A stretch of DNA of 64,000 bases from Lentisphaerae bacterium WC36 (GCA_020683205.1 CP085689.1:310001-374000), one strand, 5' to 3'. Positions 8,921 through 18,695 are shown, counted from the first letter of the stretch. Notes: generated from the sequence alone by a model not told the origin. Numbers and translations: made by a program.

Positions 8921-9574
8921 ATGAAAAAAAGTTTTGCAATCCTAGGTTTGGGAATTTTTGGTACAGAGTTAGCAAAAAAATTATATAGCGACGGACATTA
9001 TGTATTGGTTGTTGATATTGCACGTAGTAAAATTGAAGCGATCAAAAATAATGTTTCTGAGGCAATTATTGCTGATGTTAGTAGTGAGAGTGTGATTAAA
9101 GAGCTTGAAATCGCTAAATTTGATACAGTTTTTCTTGGGATGAGTAATTTCTTTGAGAAGGCAATTTTAGCAATGACTTTGTTACGTCAAGAACAGGCAA
9201 AATATGTTATTGCCAAGGCGCAAACAGATATTCAAAAACAGATTTTAGAGAAATTAGGAGCTGATGAGGTTATTCAGCCTGATATTGATATGGCATTTCG
9301 TTTATCAAGACGATTGTCCATGCCACATATTGAAGATATGTTTGAATTTAAAGGTTCATCAATTGCAACAGTGACAGTAAAAGAAAGTATGAATAATCGT
9401 ACTATTCGGGACATTGATTTTAGAAAACGTTTTAATATTACTGTGGTTTTATACCGCTCAAAAGATTCTTTAGATGCTCATCCAGTTTGGGATCCGGATA
9501 TTGTATTGTATGAGGGAGATGAGTTAACTGTAATTGGACGAGAGGAAGATATCATTAAAGCATTTAAGGGTTAA
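8921..9574 (+). CDS. ktrA: TrkA/KtrA potassium uptake regulatory subunit
   Basis: A 217-residue cytoplasmic RCK protein. RCK_N has the nucleotide-binding Rossmann start AILGLGIFGTELAKKL, the acidic end of strand 2 (VVDIAR) and an ADVSSESVI element; RCK_C occupies the last 80 residues (NRTIRDIDFRKRFNITVV...GDELTVIGRE). KtrA forms an octameric ring that gates KtrB on binding ATP or ADP, and often c-di-AMP through RCK_C. It is the second gene of the ktrB-ktrA pair. A single RCK unit, rather than the duplicated one of E. coli TrkA, fits KtrA. Confidence 0.92.
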   Translation: MKKSFAILGLGIFGTELAKKLYSDGHYVLVVDIARSKIEAIKNNVSEAIIADVSSESVIKELEIAKFDTVFLGMSNFFEKAILAMTLLRQEQAKYVIAKAQTDIQKQILEKLGADEVIQPDIDMAFRLSRRLSMPHIEDMFEFKGSSIATVTVKESMNNRTIRDIDFRKRFNITVVLYRSKDSLDAHPVWDPDIVLYEGDELTVIGREEDIIKAFKG

Positions 9575-9618
9575 GTTAAGTGATAAAACAAGAATAGAAA
9601 AAAAGTGAGAAGTATTGT

Positions 9619-10506
9619 ATGTCATTATATGAATATTTACAACAAAGTCCAAGTTATTTTAATAGCAAGTTTTTAATTTTTTTAAGCATATGGTTTTTTG
9701 GGCTTGGAGCGTGCGTAGGTAGTTTTCTTAACGTTGTAATTTGGCGAATGCCACGTGGGAAGTCAGTTATTTCTCCTCCATCGCATTGCCCTAGGTGTCA
9801 GCACAAATTGGCGTGGTATGAAAATATTCCAGTTTTGAGTTGGTGCTTTTTACGAGGCAAGTGTAAAGGCTGTCAGTTACCGATTTCAGTAAAATACCCG
9901 CTTGGTGAGTTGTTAACGGCATTTTTGTATCTTTTAATTTGGGGCAAAGTTATTTTAAATGATGAACCGTTGTTTTTCGCTTTTAATTATTTAAGTGTAA
10001 CATTTTTCTTAATAGCAGTCTTTTTTATAGATAAAGATCATCGCATTATTCCAAATAAATTAACCTACACCATGATGATTTTTGGACTAATTTTTAGTGC
10101 TTTTTTCCCTCAAGTAACATATATCAAGGGAGTAGAAACTGCATGGCAAGGATTATTGTATTCATTCGTTGGCTTGGTTGCAGGTGGATTGTTTTTTGGA
10201 ATTTTGGCAATTATTGGGGAATTAATTTTCAAAAAAGAGGCGCTAGGATGGGGAGATGTCAAATATTTGGCCGCTGTAGGAGCTACATTGGGATTTCCTG
10301 GGATTTTCTTTACCGTCTTTTTTGGTTCAATTTTTGGCTCAATTTATGGGGGATTATTAATTTTGAGTAAAAAAGGAACCTTAAAAACATTTATTCCATT
10401 TGGGGTGTTTTTAGTGCTAGGAACTTTATTATGGATTTTGGCAGGAAACTATATTTTTAGTGAATATATTGCATTAATGGAAAGTATAAAAATCAAAAGT
10501 ATTTGA
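9619..10506 (+). CDS. pilD: Prepilin leader peptidase/N-methyltransferase
   Basis: A 295-residue polytopic membrane aspartic protease of the type IV prepilin peptidase family (A24). The N-terminal part has GSFLNVVIWRMPRGKS and the zinc-binding double CxxC: CPRC and CKGC. The two catalytic aspartates lie in FIDKDHRIIPN and GWGDVKYLAA (the GxGD motif). It cleaves the leader of type IV pilins or type II secretion pseudopilins at the inner-membrane face and methylates the new N-terminus. No pilin gene is nearby. It lies downstream of ktrA and 53 bases upstream of the large lipoprotein. It ends in TGA, evidence that TGA is a normal stop here. Confidence 0.93.
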   Translation: MSLYEYLQQSPSYFNSKFLIFLSIWFFGLGACVGSFLNVVIWRMPRGKSVISPPSHCPRCQHKLAWYENIPVLSWCFLRGKCKGCQLPISVKYPLGELLTAFLYLLIWGKVILNDEPLFFAFNYLSVTFFLIAVFFIDKDHRIIPNKLTYTMMIFGLIFSAFFPQVTYIKGVETAWQGLLYSFVGLVAGGLFFGILAIIGELIFKKEALGWGDVKYLAAVGATLGFPGIFFTVFFGSIFGSIYGGLLILSKKGTLKTFIPFGVFLVLGTLLWILAGNYIFSEYIALMESIKIKSI

Positions 10507-10559
10507 TTAATTATTGATATTTTATTGAAAAGTAAATTAGTTTTTTAAAGGAGAGCATT

Positions 10560-13136
10560 ATGGTGAATTTTTTTAATGTAAAAGTTTTAATGCTGTTGAT
10601 ATTGGCGCATGCAGTTAGCGTGTTATTTTCGGGATGTGCAACTAGTAAACGCATGAATAGACTAAGCCCGTGGCAGCAACAAATTGTCAAGGATATTGAT
10701 GCTGAAACTATTAATTTATGGCCAATATATTACCAAAATAGTTCGGGGACTTCAGTACTTTGGCCAATGGTGGATGTAGATAAAAAAGGATTTGGGATTC
10801 GACCATTTTTCAATAAAGAAGAGAATGAGTACGCTGTATTATTCCCATTAATTGCTTGGAATCCAGTTAATGGCGACGGTTGGGCGGTGCCGGCATATTG
10901 GGGACAAAATTATTTTGGGGTATTTCCACTGGGGCATTTCGGAGATAATTTTTCATATGCTTCGATTGTTTACTGGAATAAAAAAACTGACTCATATGGA
11001 TTGTTCCCATTGACGCATATTGGTAAAAATTTATCATATGCAGGACCAGTTTATTGGGATAAAGATTCATACGGCTTTTTTCCCTTAACACGATATAGTA
11101 ACAATGGAACTTCATATATTGGACCAGTGTACTGGAATGATAAATCTTATGGTGTCTTTCCTTTTGCCCATAAAACAGACAATTATAGTTATTGCTTGAA
11201 TACTTATATTGATGATGAACAGTTTGTCTTTTTCCCATTAGCCTATGCGCAAAAAAATGGAATTTCATACGCAACACTGGCATATTGGGATAATGATTGT
11301 TGGGGAGTGTTTCCTTTAGCTCACTATAATCAAAATAGTTTATCTTTTGTTGGAAATTTTTACTGGAATAGCGCTGAAAAACGTTATGGATTGTTGCCAA
11401 TTGGTCAAGTTAGCGAAAATTTATCTTTTGTAGGACCAGTTTATTGGGATAATGATAGTTATGGACTTTTGCCAGTTGCACATCATAGTGATAAATTTTC
11501 ATTTATAGGCCCAACTTATTGGGGTGATGGTTATCAAGGAATATTTCCAATTTCACATATTAGAGATAATAAACTATCCTATGCAGGACCAGTTTACTGG
11601 AACAGTTCTCAAGAGTATTATGGATTATTCCCATTGTTTCATAAAGATAAAAAATGGACTTTAGCGTTTCCATATTATTCATCGGTGGACAAAGATTATT
11701 ACTGCGAATATAATCGTGAAACCGATACCAGTAAAGAAGTTGAATATTACGAAGAATTCAGTTCTATTATACCGCTTTTTTATCGTAAAACTTCACAGCG
11801 CGAAGAGTTAAATACTTTATTACCAATATATTTATATTCTCATAATAAAAAAAATCATGACAAATTTTTAGTTACCCCTCTTGGTGGAAGCTATATAGAC
11901 GGAGAAAATTATTTATATTATTCATGGTTGTTATGGTATGGAAAATATTCTAACTCTCGATTATTTTTTACGCCGCTTTATGGACAGTATTCTGAAGATG
12001 AGAATGTTTCAATGAGGGCGTTTGGCATTAATAGTTTTGTGTATAATAGTCATGGAAAAGAGGATAATTATTCAATTTTTTGGCCGTTTATTAATTATTC
12101 ACATCAAAAAGATACTGCTAAAAATGACGGTTTTTATGCATTCCCTTTTATTTCAGTTAATAGTAAGACACCAGCTCTTTTGTTTAAAAGTAATGATAAA
12201 GAATTTAGCTTTTTGAGCTATTTAGGGTATAATTATGAAAAACTTAGTTACGGATTTAAACAGAATATTTTGCTTTTAGGGTACACTAAAGAAATAAATG
12301 ATCAACAAAAACGTATGGAAACAAATAACTATTCAGGAGCAGAGTTTGAATATGCAACTATTTGCGATAAGAGTTACATGTTTTTTAATAATCAAAAATA
12401 TAGTTGGAGATTTTTTCCTGTTAATTCAGGAGAAAAATCAAAAGTTTTAAAGTTCAAAGGTGCTGATTCATATAAATTTGAAACTGACTGTAAACATCCA
12501 AAAGATTATCAACAAAATCTTTATGGATTTTGGTCTTTATTGCAAGATTTACGAGGAGAATTTAGACATTTGGTTGATTATCTCGAATTCAAAACACACT
12601 ATAAAAATAGGCTTGATGATAAGGGTGCTAATATTGAATATTTAAGTAAGTCGTTGAAACGTGTGAAAGTCGATATTGAGAAAACTCATGAAAAAATTGC
12701 AAAATTAAATCTTAAGTTTGTAAATTTAAATTCTAAGTTAAAGTTGGATTTTAAAATACCACTAAATTTAAATGATGTTGAAGTAATTTGTAAAAATATG
12801 TTAGAAAATTATACAGATGAAGTTGATTATTATCAATATAACTCAATTTTTATGCAGAAAACGCAATTCAATAATGATTATGAATGGAATTTTTTATGGT
12901 TTTTAGCTCAAGGTCGTCAGCAAGATGATTTTGAGACCGTTAATATTTTGCAATATTTGTACCGTTATGAGCGAGTTGGCAACAAAGAAAGCCGTAATTT
13001 TTTTCCTGCGATAAGTTATTTTAAAGATAAAGATGAGAATAAAAGCAAGTTGTCATTTTTCTGGAGATTGTTAAACTTAGAAAAAGATAATGATAAAACC
13101 AAGGGACATATTTTGTTTATTCCATTTGGTCACTAA
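10560..13136 (+). CDS. Large lipoprotein with tandem YG-x-FPL repeats
   Basis: An 858-residue protein not recognised as a known family. It starts with a lipoprotein signal (lipobox LFSGC, Cys26), with AAAGGAGAG just before the ATG. Residues about 75-370 contain ten or eleven imperfect repeats of 23-26 residues built on YG(L/V)FPL(T/A)H...SYAGPVYW: for example YGLFPLTHIG, YGFFPLTRYS, YGVFPFAHKT, WGVFPLAHYN, YGLLPVAHHS. Aromatic residues and Asn/Asp turns suggest a beta solenoid or propeller. The middle (about 400-600) carries looser FPL-like units (IIPLFYR, LLPIYLYS, FWPFINYS, FFPVNS). Residues about 680-740 look like a coiled coil, and the tail has NFFPAISYF and LFIPFGH. Probably anchored to the outer membrane or periplasmic. 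Ends before a strong terminator. No function assigned. Confidence 0.8.
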   Translation: MVNFFNVKVLMLLILAHAVSVLFSGCATSKRMNRLSPWQQQIVKDIDAETINLWPIYYQNSSGTSVLWPMVDVDKKGFGIRPFFNKEENEYAVLFPLIAWNPVNGDGWAVPAYWGQNYFGVFPLGHFGDNFSYASIVYWNKKTDSYGLFPLTHIGKNLSYAGPVYWDKDSYGFFPLTRYSNNGTSYIGPVYWNDKSYGVFPFAHKTDNYSYCLNTYIDDEQFVFFPLAYAQKNGISYATLAYWDNDCWGVFPLAHYNQNSLSFVGNFYWNSAEKRYGLLPIGQVSENLSFVGPVYWDNDSYGLLPVAHHSDKFSFIGPTYWGDGYQGIFPISHIRDNKLSYAGPVYWNSSQEYYGLFPLFHKDKKWTLAFPYYSSVDKDYYCEYNRETDTSKEVEYYEEFSSIIPLFYRKTSQREELNTLLPIYLYSHNKKNHDKFLVTPLGGSYIDGENYLYYSWLLWYGKYSNSRLFFTPLYGQYSEDENVSMRAFGINSFVYNSHGKEDNYSIFWPFINYSHQKDTAKNDGFYAFPFISVNSKTPALLFKSNDKEFSFLSYLGYNYEKLSYGFKQNILLLGYTKEINDQQKRMETNNYSGAEFEYATICDKSYMFFNNQKYSWRFFPVNSGEKSKVLKFKGADSYKFETDCKHPKDYQQNLYGFWSLLQDLRGEFRHLVDYLEFKTHYKNRLDDKGANIEYLSKSLKRVKVDIEKTHEKIAKLNLKFVNLNSKLKLDFKIPLNLNDVEVICKNMLENYTDEVDYYQYNSIFMQKTQFNNDYEWNFLWFLAQGRQQDDFETVNILQYLYRYERVGNKESRNFFPAISYFKDKDENKSKLSFFWRLLNLEKDNDKTKGHILFIPFGH

Positions 13137-13162
13137 ATTTGAACTATTTTGAAATAAAATTT

Positions 13163-13196
13163 ATACCGTCTAATAGAGTTTGGACGGTATTTTTTT
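13163..13196 (+). terminator. Intrinsic terminator after the FPL-repeat lipoprotein gene
   Basis: Perfect 8-bp stem ATACCGTC (13163-13170) and GACGGTAT (13183-13190) with a 12-base loop, followed by six T. It ends the ktrB-to-lipoprotein cluster and separates it from rarA. Confidence 0.85.
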
Positions 13197-13262
13197 ATTT
13201 ATATTTTAAAATATAGTAATTAGGTTTATATTGAAGAGTGTAAATATAAAGAGAAGAAAATT

Positions 13263-14678
13263 ATGGATTTAATGGAACAACAAAATTTTAGCATTGATAG
13301 TGAAAATAATATTGCATACGATAATGCTGAAACTAACAGTTCAATCGTAGATGAAAATAATTCTGCCCATGACAAAATAGCTGACGCTTCTGAAATTGAT
13401 TTGAGAATTCCGTTGGCAGCTCGATTGCGTCCACGAAATTTTGATGAATATGTTGGACAGCGTCATCTGTTAGGGGAGGGCAAATTACTACGCCGCGCCG
13501 TTGATGCTGATCGTTTTAATTCAATCATTTTATATGGACCGCCTGGTATAGGAAAGACGAGCTTAGCGGAATTAATTGCTAAACAGACAAAAAGTTGCTT
13601 TGTGCGTTTAAGTGGTGTAAGTTCTACAGTTAATGATATTCGTAAAGAGGTCGCAAAAGCAATTGAAGTAGAGCGTGTTTTTAAACGTAAAACCATTTTG
13701 TTTATTGATGAAATTCATCGTTTTAACAAAGCTCAACAGGATGTATTATTACCTGATGTTGAGCATGGTACAGTACGGTTGATTGGTGCTACAACCCATA
13801 ACCCTCATTTTTATGTCATTGGACCATTATTATCAAGGTCGCTGGTTTTTGCGTTAGAAGAGTTAAATGCTGATGATATTAAGTTTTTATTGAAGCGTGC
13901 TTGTCTTGATGAACGTGGATTCCCACACAATAATGTTGAAATTACCGATGAAGCAATTGAATTCTTTGCAAATATTTGCCAAGGTGATGGACGAAAAGCA
14001 TTGACGTCGTTAGAAATTGCAGTTCTAACTACTAATGTTAATGGAGATGGTGTTGTTAAAGTTGATTTGGCGGCGGCAGAAGAGTCAATTCAAAAAAGAG
14101 CAATCAATTATGGGGATGATGGACACTACGATAGTATTAGCGCATTCATAAAAAGTATGCGTGGTAGTGATCCAGATGCCGCTGTTTATTGGCTTGCAAA
14201 AATGTTGCACGCAAATGAAGATATTCGTTTTATTGCTCGTAGAATGGTGATTTTTGCCTCCGAAGATATTGGGAACGCTGATCCTCAGGCTTTAGTTATT
14301 GCAACGACAACAATGACTGCAATCGAAAATATAGGTATGCCTGAAGCACGAATTATTTTATCGCAAGCTGCTATTTATTGTGCAACAGCACCTAAAAGTA
14401 ATGCTTCGTATATGGCTATTGACACTGCATTAACAGATGTGAAGCAAAATCGAGTTGCACCTGTACCTAAACATTTACGTGATGCACATTATTCTGGAGC
14501 GAAAAAATTAGGGCACGGGGAAGGGTATAAATATCCACATGATTATGAAAATAATTTTGTAGTTCAGGATTATATGGGTTTTGAAAAGAAATATTATAAC
14601 CCAAAAGGTTTTGGTTTTGAAAAAAATATTCGTAAAAGATTAGATTATTGGCAAAATTTACGTGACATTGAAAAATAG
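13263..14678 (+). CDS. rarA: Replication-associated recombination protein A (AAA+ ATPase)
   Basis: A 471-residue RarA/MgsA (WRNIP1 family) protein. After a 40-residue acidic, low-complexity N-terminus comes PLAARLRPRNFDEYVGQRHLLG, Walker A YGPPGIGKTS, Walker B TILFIDEIHRFN, sensor 1 LIGATTHNP and the family-specific C-terminal tetramerisation region (SAFIKSMRGSDPDAAVYWLAKM, then EDIGNADPQAL). RarA acts at stalled replication forks, interacting with SSB and clamp loader. GAGAAG precedes the ATG. It stands first in a plus-strand run with 5-formyl-THF cyclo-ligase and rny. The N-terminal acidic extension is longer than in E. coli RarA. Confidence 0.94.
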   Translation: MDLMEQQNFSIDSENNIAYDNAETNSSIVDENNSAHDKIADASEIDLRIPLAARLRPRNFDEYVGQRHLLGEGKLLRRAVDADRFNSIILYGPPGIGKTSLAELIAKQTKSCFVRLSGVSSTVNDIRKEVAKAIEVERVFKRKTILFIDEIHRFNKAQQDVLLPDVEHGTVRLIGATTHNPHFYVIGPLLSRSLVFALEELNADDIKFLLKRACLDERGFPHNNVEITDEAIEFFANICQGDGRKALTSLEIAVLTTNVNGDGVVKVDLAAAEESIQKRAINYGDDGHYDSISAFIKSMRGSDPDAAVYWLAKMLHANEDIRFIARRMVIFASEDIGNADPQALVIATTTMTAIENIGMPEARIILSQAAIYCATAPKSNASYMAIDTALTDVKQNRVAPVPKHLRDAHYSGAKKLGHGEGYKYPHDYENNFVVQDYMGFEKKYYNPKGFGFEKNIRKRLDYWQNLRDIEK

Positions 14679-14703
14679 AAATGTATTTTTTGCTAATTTG
14701 TCA

Positions 14704-14740
14704 GAAAGAAATTGTGTTCTTTCATATTTATTGTAATTTT
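14704..14740 (+). terminator. Weak hairpin after rarA
   Basis: GAAAGAA (14704-14710) pairs with TTCTTTC (14717-14723) over a 6-base loop, followed by a T-rich stretch interrupted by A and G. An A-T-rich 7-bp stem makes this a weak terminator at best. Confidence 0.3.
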
Positions 14741-14838
14741 TATATTAATAAATTAAGACTAAAAAATGCTATATCGAAATGATAGAATTTTTAAACCATT
14801 TTTCCATAAAAAAATAAAAAACGTTTTGAGGGTAATTA

Positions 14839-15438
14839 ATGGAAAATTTAAAAAAAATTGCACAAAAAAAGCAGTTAAGAAAAGAATTTTTGCAACAACG
14901 GTGTACATTAAGTGATAGTTATCGCTCTTATGCAAATAAATTAGTATGTGATAACCTAAAATCAATAACAAAATTAAACGACTGTCAGGCAATCGCAGGA
15001 TATGTTTCTGATGGATACGAAGCGAATATAAATAAATTTCTTCAAGAATGTTTAAATGAAGGAAAAAGAGTGTTTTTGCCACGTTATGATGTAGCAGAAG
15101 ACGGTCGTGGAAATTATGTTATGGTTGAAGTTTTTAATTTGACAGAGCAGTTAGTTGTGGGCAAATATGGCATTTTAGAGCCAGCTAAAGAGTTAAAACT
15201 TCTTGAGAGTTCTGAATATCAGAATATTTGTTTTCTAATTCCTGGAGTTGCGTTTGATAAATTTGGCGGTCGTTTAGGACGAGGTAAAGGTTTTTATGAC
15301 CAAATGCTTGATTACGGCGGTTTTAAAATAGGTGTTTTTTTTGAATGTCAAAAAAGTAACACTCAACAAATTCCGATGGAACAACACGATCAAGTGCTTG
15401 ATTTGGTTGTGACTGAGTCACAAATTTATGAGTTTTAA
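14839..15438 (+). CDS. 5-formyltetrahydrofolate cyclo-ligase
   Basis: A 199-residue member of the 5-FTHF cyclo-ligase family (FthC/YgfA/MTHFS). Near the N-terminus QKKQLRKEFLQQR provides the conserved basic helix; the ATP-binding signature appears as GGRLGRGKGFYDQML near residue 155, preceded by the conserved LIPGVAFDKFG. It converts 5-formyl-THF to 5,10-methenyl-THF with ATP, recycling the folate storage form. The AGGGT before the ATG supports the start. It is placed between rarA and rny, as a likely member of the same run; in several bacteria this gene neighbours 6S RNA, but no such RNA is seen here. Confidence 0.9.
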   Translation: MENLKKIAQKKQLRKEFLQQRCTLSDSYRSYANKLVCDNLKSITKLNDCQAIAGYVSDGYEANINKFLQECLNEGKRVFLPRYDVAEDGRGNYVMVEVFNLTEQLVVGKYGILEPAKELKLLESSEYQNICFLIPGVAFDKFGGRLGRGKGFYDQMLDYGGFKIGVFFECQKSNTQQIPMEQHDQVLDLVVTESQIYEF

Positions 15439-15506
15439 ATTGATAATTTGGCTTAAATTTGAAATTTTAAGTTAGATTTATGAAAAATTGGAGTATATAG
15501 GAAAAT

Positions 15507-17057
15507 ATGAGTTTTTTGAATGAGAGTTTGATTGCCGCAGGTGGCGCATTTGCTGGTATTGCTGCATATTGGACAATTGCAAGAGTGCGAAATGTTTCAA
15601 TCGGACAAATGGCTGCTCGTATTAAGAATGAAGCTAAAAAGGAAGCAGAACATATTAAACGTGAAGCAAAAGTAACTGCGAAAAGTGACGTTTTAAAGAT
15701 AAAAGAAGAAGTTGAAAAAGAGCTAAAAGAGCGTCGTAAGGAGCAGCTATCTGCTGAAAAAAGATTAGCGCAACGTGAAGAGAATATTGAGCGAAAAAAT
15801 AACCAACTTGAATCGAAAATTGGTGATATTGATCGTCGTAAAAAAGAGTTATCTAATCAACGTAATCGAGTGACTAAAAAAGAAGAAGAGTTGCAAAAAT
15901 GTATTTCTTCACAAATTGATGAATTAGAACGCATCGCATTATTAGACCGTGAAAGTGCTAAGAAAATTTTGCTGGAAAAATTACAAGGTGAAATTAAGAC
16001 AGAGTCAGGAATTTTAATTCGCGACGTTTTAGAGGAAGCTAAACAGAAAAGTGAACGCGAAGCACAACGTATTATCACTTATGCTTTACAGCGCTATTCT
16101 TCTGATTGTACATACGAAAGAACTACAGCGACAATCCCATTACCAAATGATGAGATGAAAGGTCGTATTATTGGCCGTGAGGGTCGTAATATTCGTGCTT
16201 TAGAGGCAGCAACAGGAGTTAGTATTTTAATAGATGATACCCCTGAGGCGGTTGTTATTTCATGTTTTGACCCTGTTCGCAAAGAGGTCGCGCGTCAATT
16301 ATTAGAACGTTTAATCCAAGATGGTCGTATTCACCCAACTCGTATTGAAGAGTTAGTTAAGAAAATTACTAAAGAAATCAATGATGAGATTTATGAAGCT
16401 GGAGAGGCGGCAGTTCTTGAAACAGGATTACAAGGAGTTCCTCCACAGTTGATCAAGTTACTAGGGCGTTTAAAATTCCGTTATAGTTTTTCACAAAATG
16501 TTTTAAAGCATTCACTAGAAACTTCATATTTTATGGGAATTATTGCTGCTGAGTTAGGCCTAGATGAGCGTAAAGCGAAACGTATTGGTTTATTTCATGA
16601 TATTGGTAAAGCGATTGACCATGAGATTGAAGGATCACACGCTGCAATTGGCGCTGATATTTTACGCCGTCATAATGAGGCAAAAGATGTTGTTAATGCT
16701 GTTGCTGCTCACCATGAAGAAGTTGAGGCGAATAGTGTTTACGCCGTGTTAGTAAATGCATGCGATACATTAAGCGCATCACGCCCTGGAGCTAGAAGTG
16801 AAACAACTGAGTTATATTTAAAACGCTTAGAGCAACTTGAAACGATTGCGTGTGAGTTCTCTGGGGTAGAGAATTGTTTTGCATTGCAAGCTGGTCGCGA
16901 ATTACGTGTGGTCGTTGATCCAGGTAAAATTAACGAGGGCGAAAGTCAAGTTTTAGCACGTGATATTTGTAAACGTATTGAAGATGATATGAATTATCCT
17001 GGGCAAATTAAAGTTTCAATTATTCGTGAAACACGTTCAGTAGAATATGCAAAATAA
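15507..17057 (+). CDS. rny: Ribonuclease Y
   Basis: A 516-residue RNase Y. It has an N-terminal membrane anchor (about 5-25), a long Glu/Lys/Arg coiled coil (about 35-200), a KH domain with LPNDEMKGRIIGREGRNIRALE and an HD domain carrying HD in LFHDIGKAID, then HHEEVEANSVYA. RNase Y is the membrane-bound 5'-end-sensitive endonuclease that starts mRNA decay in many bacteria lacking RNase E; its presence is one hint about lineage. GGAG and AGGA lie close to the ATG. An intrinsic terminator follows. Confidence 0.96.
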   Translation: MSFLNESLIAAGGAFAGIAAYWTIARVRNVSIGQMAARIKNEAKKEAEHIKREAKVTAKSDVLKIKEEVEKELKERRKEQLSAEKRLAQREENIERKNNQLESKIGDIDRRKKELSNQRNRVTKKEEELQKCISSQIDELERIALLDRESAKKILLEKLQGEIKTESGILIRDVLEEAKQKSEREAQRIITYALQRYSSDCTYERTTATIPLPNDEMKGRIIGREGRNIRALEAATGVSILIDDTPEAVVISCFDPVRKEVARQLLERLIQDGRIHPTRIEELVKKITKEINDEIYEAGEAAVLETGLQGVPPQLIKLLGRLKFRYSFSQNVLKHSLETSYFMGIIAAELGLDERKAKRIGLFHDIGKAIDHEIEGSHAAIGADILRRHNEAKDVVNAVAAHHEEVEANSVYAVLVNACDTLSASRPGARSETTELYLKRLEQLETIACEFSGVENCFALQAGRELRVVVDPGKINEGESQVLARDICKRIEDDMNYPGQIKVSIIRETRSVEYAK

Positions 17058-17107
17058 TTGATTTTATTAACAAATATTTAAAAGTTAGTAAACGATTTAA
17101 GTTTAAG

Positions 17108-17147
17108 ATGCCGTTTGTTTTTTAATAAACGGCATTTTATTTTTATA
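17108..17147 (+). terminator. Intrinsic terminator after rny
   Basis: Nine-bp perfect stem ATGCCGTTT (17108-17116) and AAACGGCAT (17127-17135), 10-base loop, then a T-rich tail. It ends the rarA-rny transcript and lies just 5' of the pepD ribosome-binding site, so any pepD translation start inside it is unlikely. Confidence 0.85.
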
Positions 17148-17159
17148 AGGAGAGATGTT

Positions 17160-18695
17160 ATGAGTTTATTAAATAATTTACAGCCACAAAAATTATGGTA
17201 TTTTTTTGAGAAAATCTGTTCAATTCCTCATCCTTCAAAACATGAACATAAACTTCGTAGTTATATCATAGATTTGGCAAAAGATTATGGTTGTGAGACA
17301 AAGGTTGATGATTATGGAAATTTGCTGGTAATAAAAAAATCACAAGTTGGTTTTGAAAACTGTAAGGTTGTAATTTTACAAAGTCATTTAGATATGGTGG
17401 CACAAAAAAGTGATGAATTAGATTTCGATTTTGAACATGATCCAATTAATTTACAGATTGTTGACAACGAATTTGTTACAGCGTGTGGAACGACTCTAGG
17501 CGCAGATAATGGTATTGGCGTTGCTACAATGTGTGCATTAATTGCTGATAAAGAACTGCGGCATGGAGAACTACGGTTTTTATTTACGACTGAAGAAGAG
17601 ATAGGCCTTAATGGAGTATCTAATTTGGCCCCAGAATTTATGCAAGGTGATATTTTGTTAAATCTAGACTCAGAGGATGAGGGTGAGATTTTTATTGGCT
17701 GTGCAGGAGGAATTCGAACTGATGCGCTTATACCAATTGATGTTGAAGATGTAGTTATTTTTGATGATGAAAAAAACGAGATTACGCAAAAATGTCACTT
17801 GGTTGTTGAAGGGCTTCATGGTGGACATTCTGGATGTGATATTCACCATAATTTAGGCAATGGATTAAAGATTTTAAGTGAAATAGTTTGGGAAGCAATT
17901 AGTTATTTTGGCAATGTAAGGTTGCGTTATGTTGCTGGAGGAAATGCTGATAATGCTATTGTGCGTCGTGCTGAGGCATATTTATTTATTGATAAAAATC
18001 AGGCGGATGATTTAGCCGAATTTATTATACAGCAAAATGTTAAATATAAGCAGTTATTAAGCGATAAGGATAAAAATATTTGTATTTCTTTAAAAAATAT
18101 ACAGCCACGTAATAACAATGAGACTGCTCCAGCTTATAGTGAAAAATTTCAAGCACAATTATTATCTACATTGCTAAATACTCCTAATGGAGTGATTAAT
18201 TACCACCATGAGATGGCTGGAGTTGTTGAAACTTCAACAAATTTGGCGATTGTAACCGCTGATTGTTTGGATAAAGCACCTGTTGAAAAAGAACATTTTC
18301 TAAAAATTACGACTTCTCAGCGAAGCAGTGATAATAATTTATTAACAGCGTTATCACGTCGTATTGCTATTCATTTTGAACAGTTACCAAGAAATACAGT
18401 TTTTCACCGCAGTCATTATGTTGGTTGGACGCCAAATCCTCATTCAGAAATTTTAAGAATTGTCGAAAAAGCTATGGTAAAAGTTTTAGGTATTAAGCCG
18501 AAAGTTACTGTTATTCATGCAGGCTTAGAGTGTGGAGCTTTAAGCGAATATAACCCAAAAATTGATATGGTTTCAATTGGTCCAGATATTACTGCCCCTC
18601 ATAGCCCCTTTGAAAAAGTTCGCATTGAGTCAGTGGAGAAATTCTATGATTACTTGCTAGAAACTTTGAAAAATATCCCTCATAAAACTACATGA
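17160..18695 (+). CDS. pepD: Aminoacyl-histidine dipeptidase (peptidase D, M20C)
   Basis: A 511-residue di-zinc peptidase of family M20C. Metal-site and catalytic motifs are visible in order: LQSHLDMVAQKS, TTLGADNGIGVATM, FTTEEEIGLNG, NLDSEDEGEIFIGCAGG, LHGGHSGCDIHHNLGN and, near the end, HAGLECGAL. It hydrolyses Xaa-His and other dipeptides in the cytoplasm. Start: AAGGAGAG lies 5-11 bases before ATG 17160 and the family's N-terminus (LQPQKLWYFFEKIC) follows directly; an earlier in-frame ATG at 17115 falls inside the terminator stem and would add 15 non-homologous residues, so it was not used. Confidence 0.94.
   Translation: MSLLNNLQPQKLWYFFEKICSIPHPSKHEHKLRSYIIDLAKDYGCETKVDDYGNLLVIKKSQVGFENCKVVILQSHLDMVAQKSDELDFDFEHDPINLQIVDNEFVTACGTTLGADNGIGVATMCALIADKELRHGELRFLFTTEEEIGLNGVSNLAPEFMQGDILLNLDSEDEGEIFIGCAGGIRTDALIPIDVEDVVIFDDEKNEITQKCHLVVEGLHGGHSGCDIHHNLGNGLKILSEIVWEAISYFGNVRLRYVAGGNADNAIVRRAEAYLFIDKNQADDLAEFIIQQNVKYKQLLSDKDKNICISLKNIQPRNNNETAPAYSEKFQAQLLSTLLNTPNGVINYHHEMAGVVETSTNLAIVTADCLDKAPVEKEHFLKITTSQRSSDNNLLTALSRRIAIHFEQLPRNTVFHRSHYVGWTPNPHSEILRIVEKAMVKVLGIKPKVTVIHAGLECGALSEYNPKIDMVSIGPDITAPHSPFEKVRIESVEKFYDYLLETLKNIPHKTT

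Noticed and set aside
10867-11400. 177-codon open frame opposite the FPL-repeat lipoprotein
   Set aside because: It is an antisense shadow of the repeats; composition and codon pattern follow the plus-strand gene and it has no ribosome-binding site.
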